From positions 1 through 50,949 of the forward strand of contig DASUVM010000006.1 in NCBI GenBank assembly GCA_036378955.1: a stretch of DNA of 50,949 nucleotides, given 5' to 3'. Below the pieces are notes generated by a model, which was not told the origin of the DNA, did not search any database, and was given only the letters and a program-made list of their open reading frames with translations. This document shows, one piece after another, positions 24,716 through 32,908 of the stretch. The DNA is from DASUVM01 sp036378955. Its GTDB lineage: Bacteria > Patescibacteriota > Saccharimonadia > Saccharimonadales > Saccharimonadaceae. Both the position numbers and the translations under genes were made by a program. Positions within the stretch are counted from its first letter, which is position 1, and each line of letters opens with the position of its first letter.

Positions 24716-25789
24716 TTAGCTTACATACTTGTTGGCGATACATGAGATAGCAACATTGCGAGTATCTCTAAATTTTAAGATTGGCACTCTTAGCGATCGC
24801 AATTGCTTTTCAAGCTCATCAAGGCTACCATCAAAGTTCATATGTATTTTTACTTGGTTTAAGTCGATATATCCTGGTGGCTTGCGCCTCAGCGCTAACT
24901 CAGGAAACCGTCGTTTCAGAACCTCAACGGTAATTTTAACGTCAACTGAAGCCGACCCCATTAGGTCGATGTATTGTAAAAGTTCATATCCTGTCAATTC
25001 TAAGTGCTTACATACTTTCTCTCGCGTCGCTATCGTTGAGGTGTCTGCTTCGTTATTCAGGGCATTTGTGACTTCTTGAGGATTGATTGCGGGAACCTGT
25101 AATTGACGAGTGCTATCATGGGGCTGATATATATCGTTACGACTCTCAAGCACGTGGAGTATAGCTTGATGATCTGCTTGCCACTTATCTTTCAAGACGA
25201 CCGCCAGCTTGTCCATGGCCCTTTGATGCATAACCCAGATTTTTCTGTAATGCACTCCGTAACGCTCGCCAATTGCAGAGAACGTTAGAGGCGCCTCATC
25301 CAGTAATCCGTAATACAGTAGAATAATTTCAGCCTCAACCTTTGGCAGTGTTGCTAGGGTTTTCCATAAGTCATCTAAAAAATCTTGGGCAGCTACCCGC
25401 TCAAAACTAGAATCCTCCGTTAGGTCTTTGCATACCACGTCTGAAATGTTCAGAATAGGCGCCTTTTCTCGATCATTCCACACTTCTTCAGGAGCAGTCT
25501 GCAAGACAACAACATCGGGCGCGAACATGTCGTCATTGAACGCCTCAAGTGCAACATGCCCCATGCGAGTTCCGCCGTCTTCATTAGTAATAATGAGCGA
25601 TTGATACCCCCTTTCGTTAGGCCTTGAGGGGTAAAGCTCTGTTTCTTGAAATCTAATGGAAACCTCGTTGTCAGTTAATAAATTGTACGCATAAGCGCTA
25701 ACTCGCAAAATGTTAACACATTCGCTGCAGCAGAAGCAAGTATTTATGTACTGCTTAAATAAAGTTGTCAACCACGCCGCTTCGGCCAA
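24716..25789 (-). CDS. Protein with a sigma-70 region-4-like helix-turn-helix
   Basis: The open frame gives up to 357 residues. The segment LWKTLATLPKVEAEIILLYY, then GLLDEAPLTFSAIGERYGVH and YRKIWVMHQRAMDKL (about 140-200), has the length and pattern of sigma region 4: a helix pair, then a helix-turn-helix with a conserved spacing. No region 2 is seen, so it is not a complete sigma factor. The C-terminal third (about 255-350) is helical and unassigned. The start is uncertain: the first part contains a cysteine cluster (CFCCSEC) and overlaps promoter-like DNA (TTGACA, TACAAT), so translation may begin later, for instance at the TTG before RVSAYAYN or at MGHVALE. The product is unknown. Confidence 0.65.
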   Translation of the reverse strand: MAEAAWLTTLFKQYINTCFCCSECVNILRVSAYAYNLLTDNEVSIRFQETELYPSRPNERGYQSLIITNEDGGTRMGHVALEAFNDDMFAPDVVVLQTAPEEVWNDREKAPILNISDVVCKDLTEDSSFERVAAQDFLDDLWKTLATLPKVEAEIILLYYGLLDEAPLTFSAIGERYGVHYRKIWVMHQRAMDKLAVVLKDKWQADHQAILHVLESRNDIYQPHDSTRQLQVPAINPQEVTNALNNEADTSTIATREKVCKHLELTGYELLQYIDLMGSASVDVKITVEVLKRRFPELALRRKPPGYIDLNQVKIHMNFDGSLDELEKQLRSLRVPILKFRDTRNVAISCIANKYVS

Positions 25790-26364
25790 TCACCTTTGTC
25801 TTCAATTTCTTCTTTGAAATCTTTGTAATTTTCATTCAAACGCTCAAGCACACGGGCGACAATTCTGTCGGGGTTATTATCGAAAATAATTGCTTTTTTG
25901 CCAGGTACTTCTATGCGGTCGATCAAAATCGGCAAAAAGTCAGCCGTGCCACCACTACCAAGCAGCACCGCGCACACCTTGTTGCTTTCAAGCGCGGTGG
26001 TAAATTCATGCAAACTACCAATGCGACCGCCAACGGTTATTACGGCATCGCTTGAACGAACTAAATGAACATCGCGCCCGACGTAATCCATACCCGTAAA
26101 GTTTATATAGTCAAACTCTTTTGTCGGTAGCTTATATGAATGAACATGCGCCCGATAAGATGAAGCGGGTGAATAGCCAATCGAAAGCCCGCCAAGCGAT
26201 TTTGCGCCCTTGGCCGCAAAGTGCGGCAACCCCACCGTGGCTCCCGTAACAAGCGTGTTGCTGCTGCGAGCAATTGCTACGCCAATATCATAGGCTAACT
26301 GGTGTGATGCCTCAACCGTATCACCCGACGCAGCACCTGATACGCAAATCTGAAATCGACTCAT
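25768..26364 (-). CDS. LOG/SLOG-family nucleotide-binding protein
   Basis: The 198-residue protein has a Rossmann-like fold of the LOG (lysine decarboxylase-like, TIGR00725-type) group: ICVSGAASGDTVEASHQLAY, LVTGATVGLPHFAAKGAKSL and SDAVITVGGRIGSLHEFTTA, which replaces the usual PGGxGTxxE motif of cytokinin-activating LOG enzymes. That change makes phosphoribohydrolase activity uncertain; nucleotide or ligand sensing is possible. ATG 26364 is chosen because AAGGAAT precedes it, although the frame is open to 26421. The 3' end overlaps the open frame of the next gene by about 20 bases. Confidence 0.8.
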   Translation of the reverse strand: MSRFQICVSGAASGDTVEASHQLAYDIGVAIARSSNTLVTGATVGLPHFAAKGAKSLGGLSIGYSPASSYRAHVHSYKLPTKEFDYINFTGMDYVGRDVHLVRSSDAVITVGGRIGSLHEFTTALESNKVCAVLLGSGGTADFLPILIDRIEVPGKKAIIFDNNPDRIVARVLERLNENYKDFKEEIEDKGDWPKRRG

Positions 26365-26483
26365 AGTATTCCTTATGCTTATAATAGCAAATTTCTTCCC
26401 ATAAAGTAGGGCTAGCAGCATTTTTATTGCGCTGGCGTGATAAATTCAGCATCTAGCAAAAGCTCTGGAAGCCTACAGATAAC

Positions 26484-26912
26484 CTACCCTAGTCCAAGAA
26501 TAGCTAACGCTTTTTTGAGCATGTTTTTGCTGTCGTTGTGAGTTAAACGCTCAAAAGCTTCATCTATAAAAAACCAAACGTTCTCAAAATCTTCACCTTC
26601 CATACGGTTTGGCGTGGGCTCCCGTGTTGCGTCTTCAAGCTCTAATAAGTAATGGTATACAGTTTTTCGGTAGTGCTTGCCGTCGCCTTCATCGAATTCA
26701 TATGATATTGAACCGAGGTGGGCTATAATCTTAGTTTTATAACCTGTCTCTTCAAAAATTTCTCGCACTGCGGTCTGCTCCGGTGTTTCGCCTTCTTCAA
26801 TCGTTCCCTTGGGGAGTATAATCTCACCTTGTGGAATAGCCCGCAAAGCTAGTATTTTACCATCTGAATAGACGATACCCCCGGCAGATCGTTTTTGTAT
26901 AGTTTTGCCCAT
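26484..26912 (-). CDS. Nudix hydrolase
   Basis: This 142-residue protein would hydrolyse a nucleoside diphosphate linked to another group. The Nudix box is intact: GTIEEGETPEQTAVREIFEE followed by TGY (GX5EX7REUXEEXGU), with LPKG just before it. The substrate cannot be assigned; the short form resembles diadenosine polyphosphate or dGTP-type enzymes. Of two in-frame ATGs, 26912 (MGKTIQ) is preferred because TACAAT lies exactly 7 bases before it, as at uvrB and pilB; the other ATG would sit inside the spacer. Confidence 0.88.
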   Translation of the reverse strand: MGKTIQKRSAGGIVYSDGKILALRAIPQGEIILPKGTIEEGETPEQTAVREIFEETGYKTKIIAHLGSISYEFDEGDGKHYRKTVYHYLLELEDATREPTPNRMEGEDFENVWFFIDEAFERLTHNDSKNMLKKALAILGLG

Positions 26913-26919
26913 AAACTTC

Positions 26920-26925
26920 ATTGTA
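26920..26925 (-). promoter_or_regulatory. -10 box for the leaderless Nudix gene
   Basis: TACAAT on the minus strand, 7 bases before ATG 26912. Confidence 0.55.
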
Positions 26926-27043
26926 TTGAACTTGAAACGAAAAATATAATCCTAGTCGTGCGAGCGCCAACGAAGCTCCATACCTTCCTTAGAAATTGTC
27001 GTAGGTGCAATGCTGATTGGTATCGTAGTTATCCGGCTTTATG

Positions 27044-28291
27044 TCAAATGCGCGGCGCGTTCAGGCTTTCTGGTGCGATCATATCGTTGTCAAGCTGCCT
27101 CAAAATTTGATTTTCAAGGTTTTTGTGCCCCATATAACGCATAAAAATTTCGTTCCATAAGCTTTCGCGTGCATGGTACACCAAGCGCTCTTCGTAACTG
27201 TTTTGGTTTGAATAGCTAAAGCTGCAATCAACCAAATTAAAAGAGAGCGGCTGGCCGCCAAACAGCAAGCTCACGTAATCCGTATCTTTCCAGAAGGCCA
27301 TTTCAGGGTCAAGCTCAAACAGCATTTCTTCAGCCTTACGCCAGTGTAAATCTTCAGGGTGCACGTGAGGCTCAAAGGCTTCGGGGTGATCTTCATCTTT
27401 GAGCTTGCCAAAATAGCGCTGAATAACTCGCCAATGCACATGTTGCCCCGCCATGGCGGCCGCGCTGGCTGGGTCGGCAATTAAGGTTTCGACCACCACT
27501 TCGCCAAAATTCTTACTTACCTGCTTGAGCTTAAAAAAGGCGCTGTAAAGGCGAATTTCATTAATGTAGTGCAAGATCAGCGGCAAGGTCTTCAGGGTAA
27601 TACCACGCATTCGCTCGAACTTCATGGGCACTACCACAATGACGCCCATTTCTTTGGTGTGCGTCACGTTGTGCAGTTTTTTGGCAACAAACTTCTCTGC
27701 TAAATCAACGTATTTCTCGTGGTTCATAATAACAATGCTAAGATCGCGAATTTCGAAATCACTCGGTGTAATCGTTTTAAATAGTTCGTTGTATTGGTTG
27801 AGCCATTCGCCACCTTCCGAAAAGCGCAGTGCCGTATATATTTCGTCGATATTTTCTTGCTTGAGCATACTGTCGATTGAACGATAGCCCAAGTGCGCCA
27901 TAAGCTTTTTTGGGGGCATTTTTTTTAGCAGTGATTTAGCAACAGAATGTTTTAACACCCAGCATGAGCGGTTAATGTTGAGTTTTTCAACCGCCGTCAC
28001 TAGCAACGGCACAATGTGCCGAACATTATCAATATCATCAGCACCAACTAATTTTGCTACTCGTTCATTGTCGGCTGCAATGCGCGCTAAAAGTGCCTGA
28101 TAGACCTCGTTGCCGGTTGAATCAGCCGGGTCAAGCCCCAGTTTGTGAATTCTATCGGCCGCTCGCTCGTGCATCTCACCAACTAATCGTGCGTCGCTGC
28201 CCTGCTGCCCGCTGGCTTTTTCAAGTTGCTGCAATGCCAGGCTAAACAGTGGCTCTTTGGCATCTAAGATATCTCTTAAGAATTTACTCAT
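27044..28291 (-). CDS. Conserved-looking hypothetical protein, 415 aa
   Basis: I do not recognise this soluble, helix-rich protein. Features that can be seen are ADRIHKLGLDPADSTGNEVY, an N-terminal half rich in charged helices (VLKHSVAKSLLKKMPPKKLM, AHLGYRSIDSMLKQENIDEI), a middle part with MNHEKYVDLAEKFVAKKLHN, and a histidine-rich stretch (EAFEPHVHPEDLHWRKAEEM). There is no signal peptide or membrane segment. Its regular composition and length suggest a genuine, well-constrained gene. TATTAT lies 7 bases before ATG 28291, and it stands alone between the Nudix gene and a small orphan gene. Confidence 0.8.
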   Translation of the reverse strand: MSKFLRDILDAKEPLFSLALQQLEKASGQQGSDARLVGEMHERAADRIHKLGLDPADSTGNEVYQALLARIAADNERVAKLVGADDIDNVRHIVPLLVTAVEKLNINRSCWVLKHSVAKSLLKKMPPKKLMAHLGYRSIDSMLKQENIDEIYTALRFSEGGEWLNQYNELFKTITPSDFEIRDLSIVIMNHEKYVDLAEKFVAKKLHNVTHTKEMGVIVVVPMKFERMRGITLKTLPLILHYINEIRLYSAFFKLKQVSKNFGEVVVETLIADPASAAAMAGQHVHWRVIQRYFGKLKDEDHPEAFEPHVHPEDLHWRKAEEMLFELDPEMAFWKDTDYVSLLFGGQPLSFNLVDCSFSYSNQNSYEERLVYHARESLWNEIFMRYMGHKNLENQILRQLDNDMIAPESLNAPRI

Positions 28292-28298
28292 TAACTTT

Positions 28299-28304
28299 AT
28301 AATA
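28299..28304 (-). promoter_or_regulatory. -10 box for leaderless start at 28291
   Basis: TATTAT on the minus strand, exactly 7 bases before the ATG. Confidence 0.5.
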
Positions 28305-28335
28305 CCACAAGCATTTTAAGGGGCTTTAAAAGGCA

Positions 28336-28374
28336 CAGTGTTGCCCGCCCCAGAGAATAAGGCGGGCAACACTG
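28336..28374 (-). terminator. 14-bp G+C-rich stem-loop after a small orphan gene
   Basis: CAGTGTTGCCCGCC (28336-28349) pairs perfectly with 28361-28374 around an 11-base loop. No T tract follows. It lies about 12 bases after the stop at 28386 on the minus strand. Confidence 0.6.
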
Positions 28375-28385
28375 CTGCGGCGAGA

Positions 28386-28715
28386 TCAGAGCTCTTCTAT
28401 TTCAGTGCCGGGCGCAACAAAAATCCGCAGGCTCCCCAACGAGGTGCTCTCGGACCGGCTGGTTGCTATCTTGGCCGCATTGTGTGCTTCGTTGAGATCT
28501 CTGCGTCTGCTCAGCTCGTAGTGTGAGCGCTCAGAGTTGGTCAACTGGCCAACAATGAGCAATGTATCGCCCGTATGATCGATAACCCATTGGCGTCCCG
28601 GACTCTCTGGCGGCACCACAAGCTCTACACTACCCGGCAACCTCTCAGGCTCAAATTCAACCGTACAGGGGCAATTTGCATAGATAATGCCCACATCATC
28701 GAAATACAAATGCAT
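28386..28715 (-). CDS. Small hypothetical protein
   Basis: The 109 residues begin MHLYFDDVGIIYANCPCTVE and include PERLPGSVELVVPPESPGRQ, then a helical, charged stretch (NSERSHYELSRRRDLNEAHN). No family is recognised. GAAGGAG lies 5 bases before ATG 28715, which is preferred over a GTG two codons earlier. The strong stem-loop after the stop is shared by other orphan genes in the window. Confidence 0.65.
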   Translation of the reverse strand: MHLYFDDVGIIYANCPCTVEFEPERLPGSVELVVPPESPGRQWVIDHTGDTLLIVGQLTNSERSHYELSRRRDLNEAHNAAKIATSRSESTSLGSLRIFVAPGTEIEEL

Positions 28716-28815
28716 TGCCACTCCTTCACTGCCTTGACACTATCAAAGCATAATAAGTTGCCGTAGGCAATCAGAACGGATCTTCTTTTCGAAAAGATAC
28801 GTACGAGAAGCTTTC

Positions 28816-29784
28816 TTATTTTTGCAATTCTTTAACCTCTAGTGGCATATCGTGTATGTGAGCATTGGCGTGCAAGATACCGGCTTTAGCACCGATTTTC
28901 GTCACCACACTGGTTGAATTGGCACTGGCAAATGTCACGGCATCTTCAAGCGAGCGATCCTGGGCAATTCTTGTAACAAAGCCGCTGCCAAAAGCATCAC
29001 CAGCACCAAGCCGGTCGATAACTTTGACGTCTTCATACATGGCAGCTTTGACTAGTTTTTCATTATGGGCGGCAACTGCGCCGTGCGGGCCGTCTGAAAC
29101 AATAACCGTCGGCACGTAATTGAGTGCGTGTCGGGCTAATTCTTCAGTCGAGTTGCCTTCAACCAACAGCTGCATTTCTTCTTTGTTTAAAATTAAAACT
29201 TCAACGTCTTCAAGCAAGGCCTTTACTTTAGCTGGCTGCTTCAGTTCACCGCCACCTGGATTCCAGGCGACTTTGATATTCTTTTCGGCGGCTTGGCTAA
29301 TGATATATTCAATAACTTCCATTTTGCCCGCCATGGATGAAAGATAAATCCAGTCGGCTGCAACATCTTTTAAGTTGAAGTTCTTTTTTTGATAGTAACC
29401 CGAAGCCCCCCGATACACCATAACGGTTCGTTCGCCGTTTGGTGCTAACAGAATAGTAGAATAACCAGTGCCGTATTTTTCATCATAACTAATCTGTACT
29501 GTATCAACATCGTCATCGTCAAGCGCCTTTAGCACCGCATGCCCCGCTGGGTCGTCAGCAATTGTGCCCATAAACATGCTGTGCAACCCCTGGCGAGCAA
29601 AGGTGACGGCTGCGTTACAGGCACCGCCACCGGTGCTAAACATAACATTCTCAACCTCAAGCTTCGAGCCAAGTGGTAAGCGCTCATAATCAACGCCTTT
29701 GTGGTGCCACGGCTTAAAAGCTGCGCCACCCTGCAGCAAAATATCTTGCGTGGCCGCGCCAATTGAAAGTACTCGAGCTGTCAT
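28816..29784 (-). CDS. PfkB-family (ribokinase-like) carbohydrate kinase
   Basis: This 322-residue kinase would phosphorylate a sugar or nucleoside with ATP. The N-terminal VLSIGAATQDIL and the glycine-rich STGGGACNAAVTFARQGL bind substrate. The C-terminal PfkB signature DRLGAGDAFGSGFV carries the catalytic Asp and anion hole. The substrate cannot be fixed; ribokinase, fructokinase and adenosine-kinase types share this pattern. An extended -10 (TGTTATACT) ends 6 bases before the ATG and there is no ribosome site, predicting a leaderless mRNA. Confidence 0.92.
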   Translation of the reverse strand: MTARVLSIGAATQDILLQGGAAFKPWHHKGVDYERLPLGSKLEVENVMFSTGGGACNAAVTFARQGLHSMFMGTIADDPAGHAVLKALDDDDVDTVQISYDEKYGTGYSTILLAPNGERTVMVYRGASGYYQKKNFNLKDVAADWIYLSSMAGKMEVIEYIISQAAEKNIKVAWNPGGGELKQPAKVKALLEDVEVLILNKEEMQLLVEGNSTEELARHALNYVPTVIVSDGPHGAVAAHNEKLVKAAMYEDVKVIDRLGAGDAFGSGFVTRIAQDRSLEDAVTFASANSTSVVTKIGAKAGILHANAHIHDMPLEVKELQK

Positions 29785-29790
29785 AAGGTT

Positions 29791-29799
29791 AGTATAACA
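29791..29799 (-). promoter_or_regulatory. Extended -10 box for the leaderless PfkB kinase
   Basis: TGTTATACT on the minus strand; the hexamer ends 6 bases before ATG 29784. This is one of the clearest leaderless promoters here. Confidence 0.65.
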
Positions 29800-29867
29800 T
29801 TTATGTTTTTAGTGTCATACACTCTTTAATTGATTATAATAAGAGCGTTCACTAGAGAAGGAGAGCA

Positions 29868-30407
29868 GTGTCAGAGATTACTGTTTCGGTTAATCTTCGT
29901 TTTCTTCATGAGGGTTCTGGTACAGAGAAAGCTGTCGAAACCTTCCTTAACCAACTCGCGGTAATGGCAGCAGCCGAGGGTGTGGCAATTGATGTTCGCC
30001 GAAACCCCGTTCGCTCTCAAGAATTGCTTGAGCTAGGCATTCCACCCCTGGAAATGCGCAGTCTCACTAAAGCTGGCGTTGTCAGCAAAGATGAGCTTCT
30101 GGGCTGCTCCGAAGAAGATCTTTTGCAAAAAGAGGTGAGCCACGACATTCTGTTTATTGTTCGTCGGGCACTCCACCAAAGGCAACTTTATTTGCAGGGT
30201 GACTCAGCAGAGAGGCATGAGAACGAACTAATTAGCTATCTGGACGACTCCAACCGCCACACCTACAGTCGGCTCCGCAAAATGAAAATCGTCAGTTTTC
30301 AACAATTCACCCACGCTCTTCTTGCCTTTAAGCCGCATGAAGAAGTCGTGGCCGTTTCAAACATCGTTCAGAAAAACTACGAACACCGGCTCAAAGACAG
30401 GCCCTAG
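29868..30407 (+). CDS. Hypothetical protein with alpha-CTD-like helical module(s)
   Basis: The 179-residue product starts at GTG 29868 after GAAGGAGAGCA, with TATAAT at 29835-29840. The stretch LGIPPLEMRSLTKAGVVSKD then ELLGCSEEDLLQ and ILFIVRRALHQ reads like the alpha-CTD of RNA polymerase (about 60-110). A second, weaker copy follows (YSRLRKMKIVSFQQFTHALL). The N-terminal 50 residues are a short alpha/beta piece. Together with the gene at 7309-7953 this is a second protein of the kind. A 15-bp stem-loop follows the stop. Transcription-related function is inference. Confidence 0.72.
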   Translation: MSEITVSVNLRFLHEGSGTEKAVETFLNQLAVMAAAEGVAIDVRRNPVRSQELLELGIPPLEMRSLTKAGVVSKDELLGCSEEDLLQKEVSHDILFIVRRALHQRQLYLQGDSAERHENELISYLDDSNRHTYSRLRKMKIVSFQQFTHALLAFKPHEEVVAVSNIVQKNYEHRLKDRP

Positions 30408-30416
30408 CGAGAACAG

Positions 30417-30463
30417 TCACCCGCGAGAGAGCTGCAGGCACCAGCCGCCTCTCTCACGGGTGA
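30417..30463 (+). terminator. 15-bp stem-loop after the alpha-CTD-like gene
   Basis: TCACCCGCGAGAGAG (30417-30431) pairs with CTCTCTCACGGGTGA (30449-30463) with a single mismatch. No T tract follows. It lies between the convergent genes ending at 30407 and 30471. Confidence 0.55.
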
Positions 30464-30470
30464 GCCCCTA

Positions 30471-31382
30471 CTATAATACGGCCCGGTTTACCGAGCCAAA
30501 AGCTTGAATCTTTTCTTCAACCACCCGCTGAACAGCTTCATATACGGTAGGCATAAGCTTCACTACGGCGTATTCATCGGGGTTATCTTTGAGCACCTGC
30601 TCAAGTGTTTTACGAAATGCATAGCGCATATCTGAATTAATATTTACTTTTGAAACACCGATACGCGCCGCCTCTTCAAAATAATGCAGCGGGGTGCCGC
30701 TGCCACCGTGCAGGCTAATATTGCAATCAATTGCCTGGCGAATGCGTTTTAATAATTCAAGGTCAAGCACTTTTGGCACCGGATACAACCCATGCAGGTT
30801 GCCAATTTGAGCCGCAAAGGTTTCAATGCCGGTTTGTGCTACAAAATCACTCGCCTCTTCGGGTTTGGTGTGCCATTTTTTGACCTCTTCATAATCAATT
30901 TCTTCTTTATGAACATTTGAGCTGCCCATAAAGTAACGCTCTTCAGCCTCAACAACCGCACCGGTAAATTTAGCGTAGGCCACCACAGCTTTTGTGTCGG
31001 CAATGATTTGCCCTCGGTTGGCATCATGATGGGCTTGGCTAATGTCGATATGAATAAATTCAAAGCCGGCATCAACTCCGCGCTTGGCGGCCTCGACACT
31101 CGGACTGTGGTCGAGGTTAATATACATTTCAATGCCATACTCATGCTTGTAGTTGTCGACCATGTCACGGATGTTATCAAGGCCAATCGCCTTTACTTCG
31201 CCGTCACTCACCTCAACCAACACTGGCGAGTTAAGCTTTTGGGCAGCTTTGCTGACTGCTATGAGCGTTTCTTGGTTATCAATGTTAAAGGCGCCAACGG
31301 CAAAATGCTGCTGCCGGGCTCGCTGCATTACATGCCGCGCTTTAATGCAATTTTCTCTGATTTGCCGAATGCTGAGGCTCAT
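30471..31382 (-). CDS. Class II fructose-bisphosphate (ketose-bisphosphate) aldolase
   Basis: This 303-residue zinc enzyme would cleave fructose 1,6-bisphosphate into two triose phosphates. The catalytic and zinc-binding segments are present: INLDHSPSVEAAKRGVDAGF, QIGNLHGLYP, SLHGGSGTP and SKVNINSDMRYAF. Tagatose-bisphosphate aldolases share these motifs, so the exact sugar is not certain. A strong AAAGGAG ribosome site and a TATAAT about 40 bases upstream indicate a normal leader. It stands apart from gap, tkt and rpe in the same window but belongs to the same central sugar metabolism. Confidence 0.92.
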   Translation of the reverse strand: MSLSIRQIRENCIKARHVMQRARQQHFAVGAFNIDNQETLIAVSKAAQKLNSPVLVEVSDGEVKAIGLDNIRDMVDNYKHEYGIEMYINLDHSPSVEAAKRGVDAGFEFIHIDISQAHHDANRGQIIADTKAVVAYAKFTGAVVEAEERYFMGSSNVHKEEIDYEEVKKWHTKPEEASDFVAQTGIETFAAQIGNLHGLYPVPKVLDLELLKRIRQAIDCNISLHGGSGTPLHYFEEAARIGVSKVNINSDMRYAFRKTLEQVLKDNPDEYAVVKLMPTVYEAVQRVVEEKIQAFGSVNRAVL

Positions 31383-31431
31383 TAGTGTTGCCCACTCCTT
31401 TTATAACTAGCTTATCATAAGCATTATAAAT

Positions 31432-32217
31432 TTACTCGGAAAGTTGCAGGGTAATTTGGTTGGCCATTTCTTGCAGGTGCTTGGCCACCTTGGCAAAGTC
31501 GGCCTCACGAGCGAATGTTGCGTTTACAAACAGTAACTGATTACCAAACTTCGCCGCCGCCACCAATGAAACGAGTTTCTTTTGAGTGGTAGTGTCGCCG
31601 CTCGTCATGGTAATTGTTTGCTCAAATTTCGACGAGGCTAGTTGAACGGTTTCGTCCTTATCTGTCTTAAATAAAATGTCACCGCTTTTTTCAGGCTGAC
31701 CAACAGTAACTGTGCCACTATTGGCCTGTTGGGTCTGCTTTGCCTGGGCAATGGCGGCATCAAGCTGGCTTTTTATAATTTGGTCAGTGCTCTTACTGGC
31801 GATATCTCCCGAAAGTTCATAGGTGAAAAAGCTAGCATTATACTGCGTTTTGCCATCATCGCCATTTTTGCCAAGCGCATAAGCCTCTTTGGCAGTCAGT
31901 GTGCTGCCGTTTGGCTGTTCTGCCTGCGAGTTACCGGCCTTCACTTGTTCAAGCGGCCGAAGCACCTCATAATGCGCCTCGACCTCGCTCGATGGCTGCA
32001 AGTGAATTGTTTTTGTGTTGGCATAATGCTTGTCTTGTGCATCAATGCCTTTTAAATTCTCGGCTAGTTGCTTCGTGTTGTGGGTTGTATCTTGAGAACT
32101 ATTGTTCGCTTGCATATACCAAAATATACCCGCAGCAGCGAGCGCCACCACTATGAGCGTGATAATAACTGCGCCTTTTCTGCCTTTTGCTTCAGGGGTT
32201 TGAGATGCTTGTGCCAT
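31432..32217 (-). CDS. Membrane-anchored extracytoplasmic protein of unknown function
   Basis: The 261 residues start with a short basic cytoplasmic piece, one transmembrane segment (GAVIITLIVVALAAAGIFWY) and a long hydrophilic, Thr/Gln/Ser-rich exterior domain. Blocks such as KTIHLQPSSEVEAHYEVL and TLTAKEAYALGKNGDDGKTQ look folded, and the C-terminal part (LVSLVAAAKFGNQLLFVNAT) is mixed alpha/beta. AAAGGATA lies before the ATG. No family is recognised; a surface or cell-envelope role is inferred from topology. Confidence 0.75.
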   Translation of the reverse strand: MAQASQTPEAKGRKGAVIITLIVVALAAAGIFWYMQANNSSQDTTHNTKQLAENLKGIDAQDKHYANTKTIHLQPSSEVEAHYEVLRPLEQVKAGNSQAEQPNGSTLTAKEAYALGKNGDDGKTQYNASFFTYELSGDIASKSTDQIIKSQLDAAIAQAKQTQQANSGTVTVGQPEKSGDILFKTDKDETVQLASSKFEQTITMTSGDTTTQKKLVSLVAAAKFGNQLLFVNATFAREADFAKVAKHLQEMANQITLQLSE

Positions 32218-32319
32218 AATCTATCCTTTCGCTTCTTAGTTGTGGGATATCTTTCTATGGTAACATGAGAAATAATTTGCCGCGTGAACTGAACAACACA
32301 ACCAGGGCCTAGTGTTAGA

Positions 32320-32353
32320 AGTTGGCCACCGGGAAATTATCCGGTGGCCAACT
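32320..32353 (-). terminator. 13-bp G+C-rich stem-loop after the 32415 gene
   Basis: AGTTGGCCACCGG (32320-32332) pairs perfectly with 32341-32353 around an 8-base loop. There is no T tract. Confidence 0.55.
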
Positions 32354-32414
32354 CTTCAGGTTGCCGCCGATTATATTCGTAAGGCGCTATCTTCTACACA
32401 GCCACGAGGAGGCC

Positions 32415-32804
32415 TTAGGTAGAAGGCAAGCTCTTCAGCACAGCCTCACGCTGCCGCCGGGTGATGAGCTTCCAGCGCTGCTTGATCACCCAATACCAGA
32501 AGCGGTTCATGTAAGGCTGGGTCTCGGGTACAAAACCCGGCCCCTCTTTGTGGTTCCGGTTGAGCGCAGCGCGAACTTCGTCTGGTGTAGCAGGGCGGAT
32601 GTCCTTCCGCAAAAAGCCACGATGAGTACACTGGCCAAACGGAGTCTGCATAGTAACCAAGCCCAGCCTCATCATAGCGAGATCGGGGTGCTCACCCGAC
32701 TGTGCAAAGACATCCACTCCTTCTTTGAAGCCACTTGGGTCATCCCTGACGGTATAGAACGCCACCGGCGGATTCACTCTATCGATCTGGAAGTTGACTA
32801 CCAT
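32415..32804 (-). CDS. Small hypothetical protein
   Basis: The 129-residue product starts MVVNFQIDRVNPPVAFYTVR and ends in a basic helix (WYWVIKQRWKLITRRQREAV). No domain is recognised. The frame is open to 32831, but ATG 32804 has AGAGGA five bases upstream. A TATACT promoter hexamer lies above that, so a leader with a ribosome site is likely. A strong stem-loop lies downstream of the stop. Confidence 0.6.
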   Translation of the reverse strand: MVVNFQIDRVNPPVAFYTVRDDPSGFKEGVDVFAQSGEHPDLAMMRLGLVTMQTPFGQCTHRGFLRKDIRPATPDEVRAALNRNHKEGPGFVPETQPYMNRFWYWVIKQRWKLITRRQREAVLKSLPST

Positions 32805-32908
32805 AACATTCCTCTCGTCAGATGGCGGCATAGACAGTATACAATGATTCTACGACGAAATGGTGCAACGAGGCTGCGAAGCAACATCAGCCCGCAGCCC
32901 CGCTCAAG

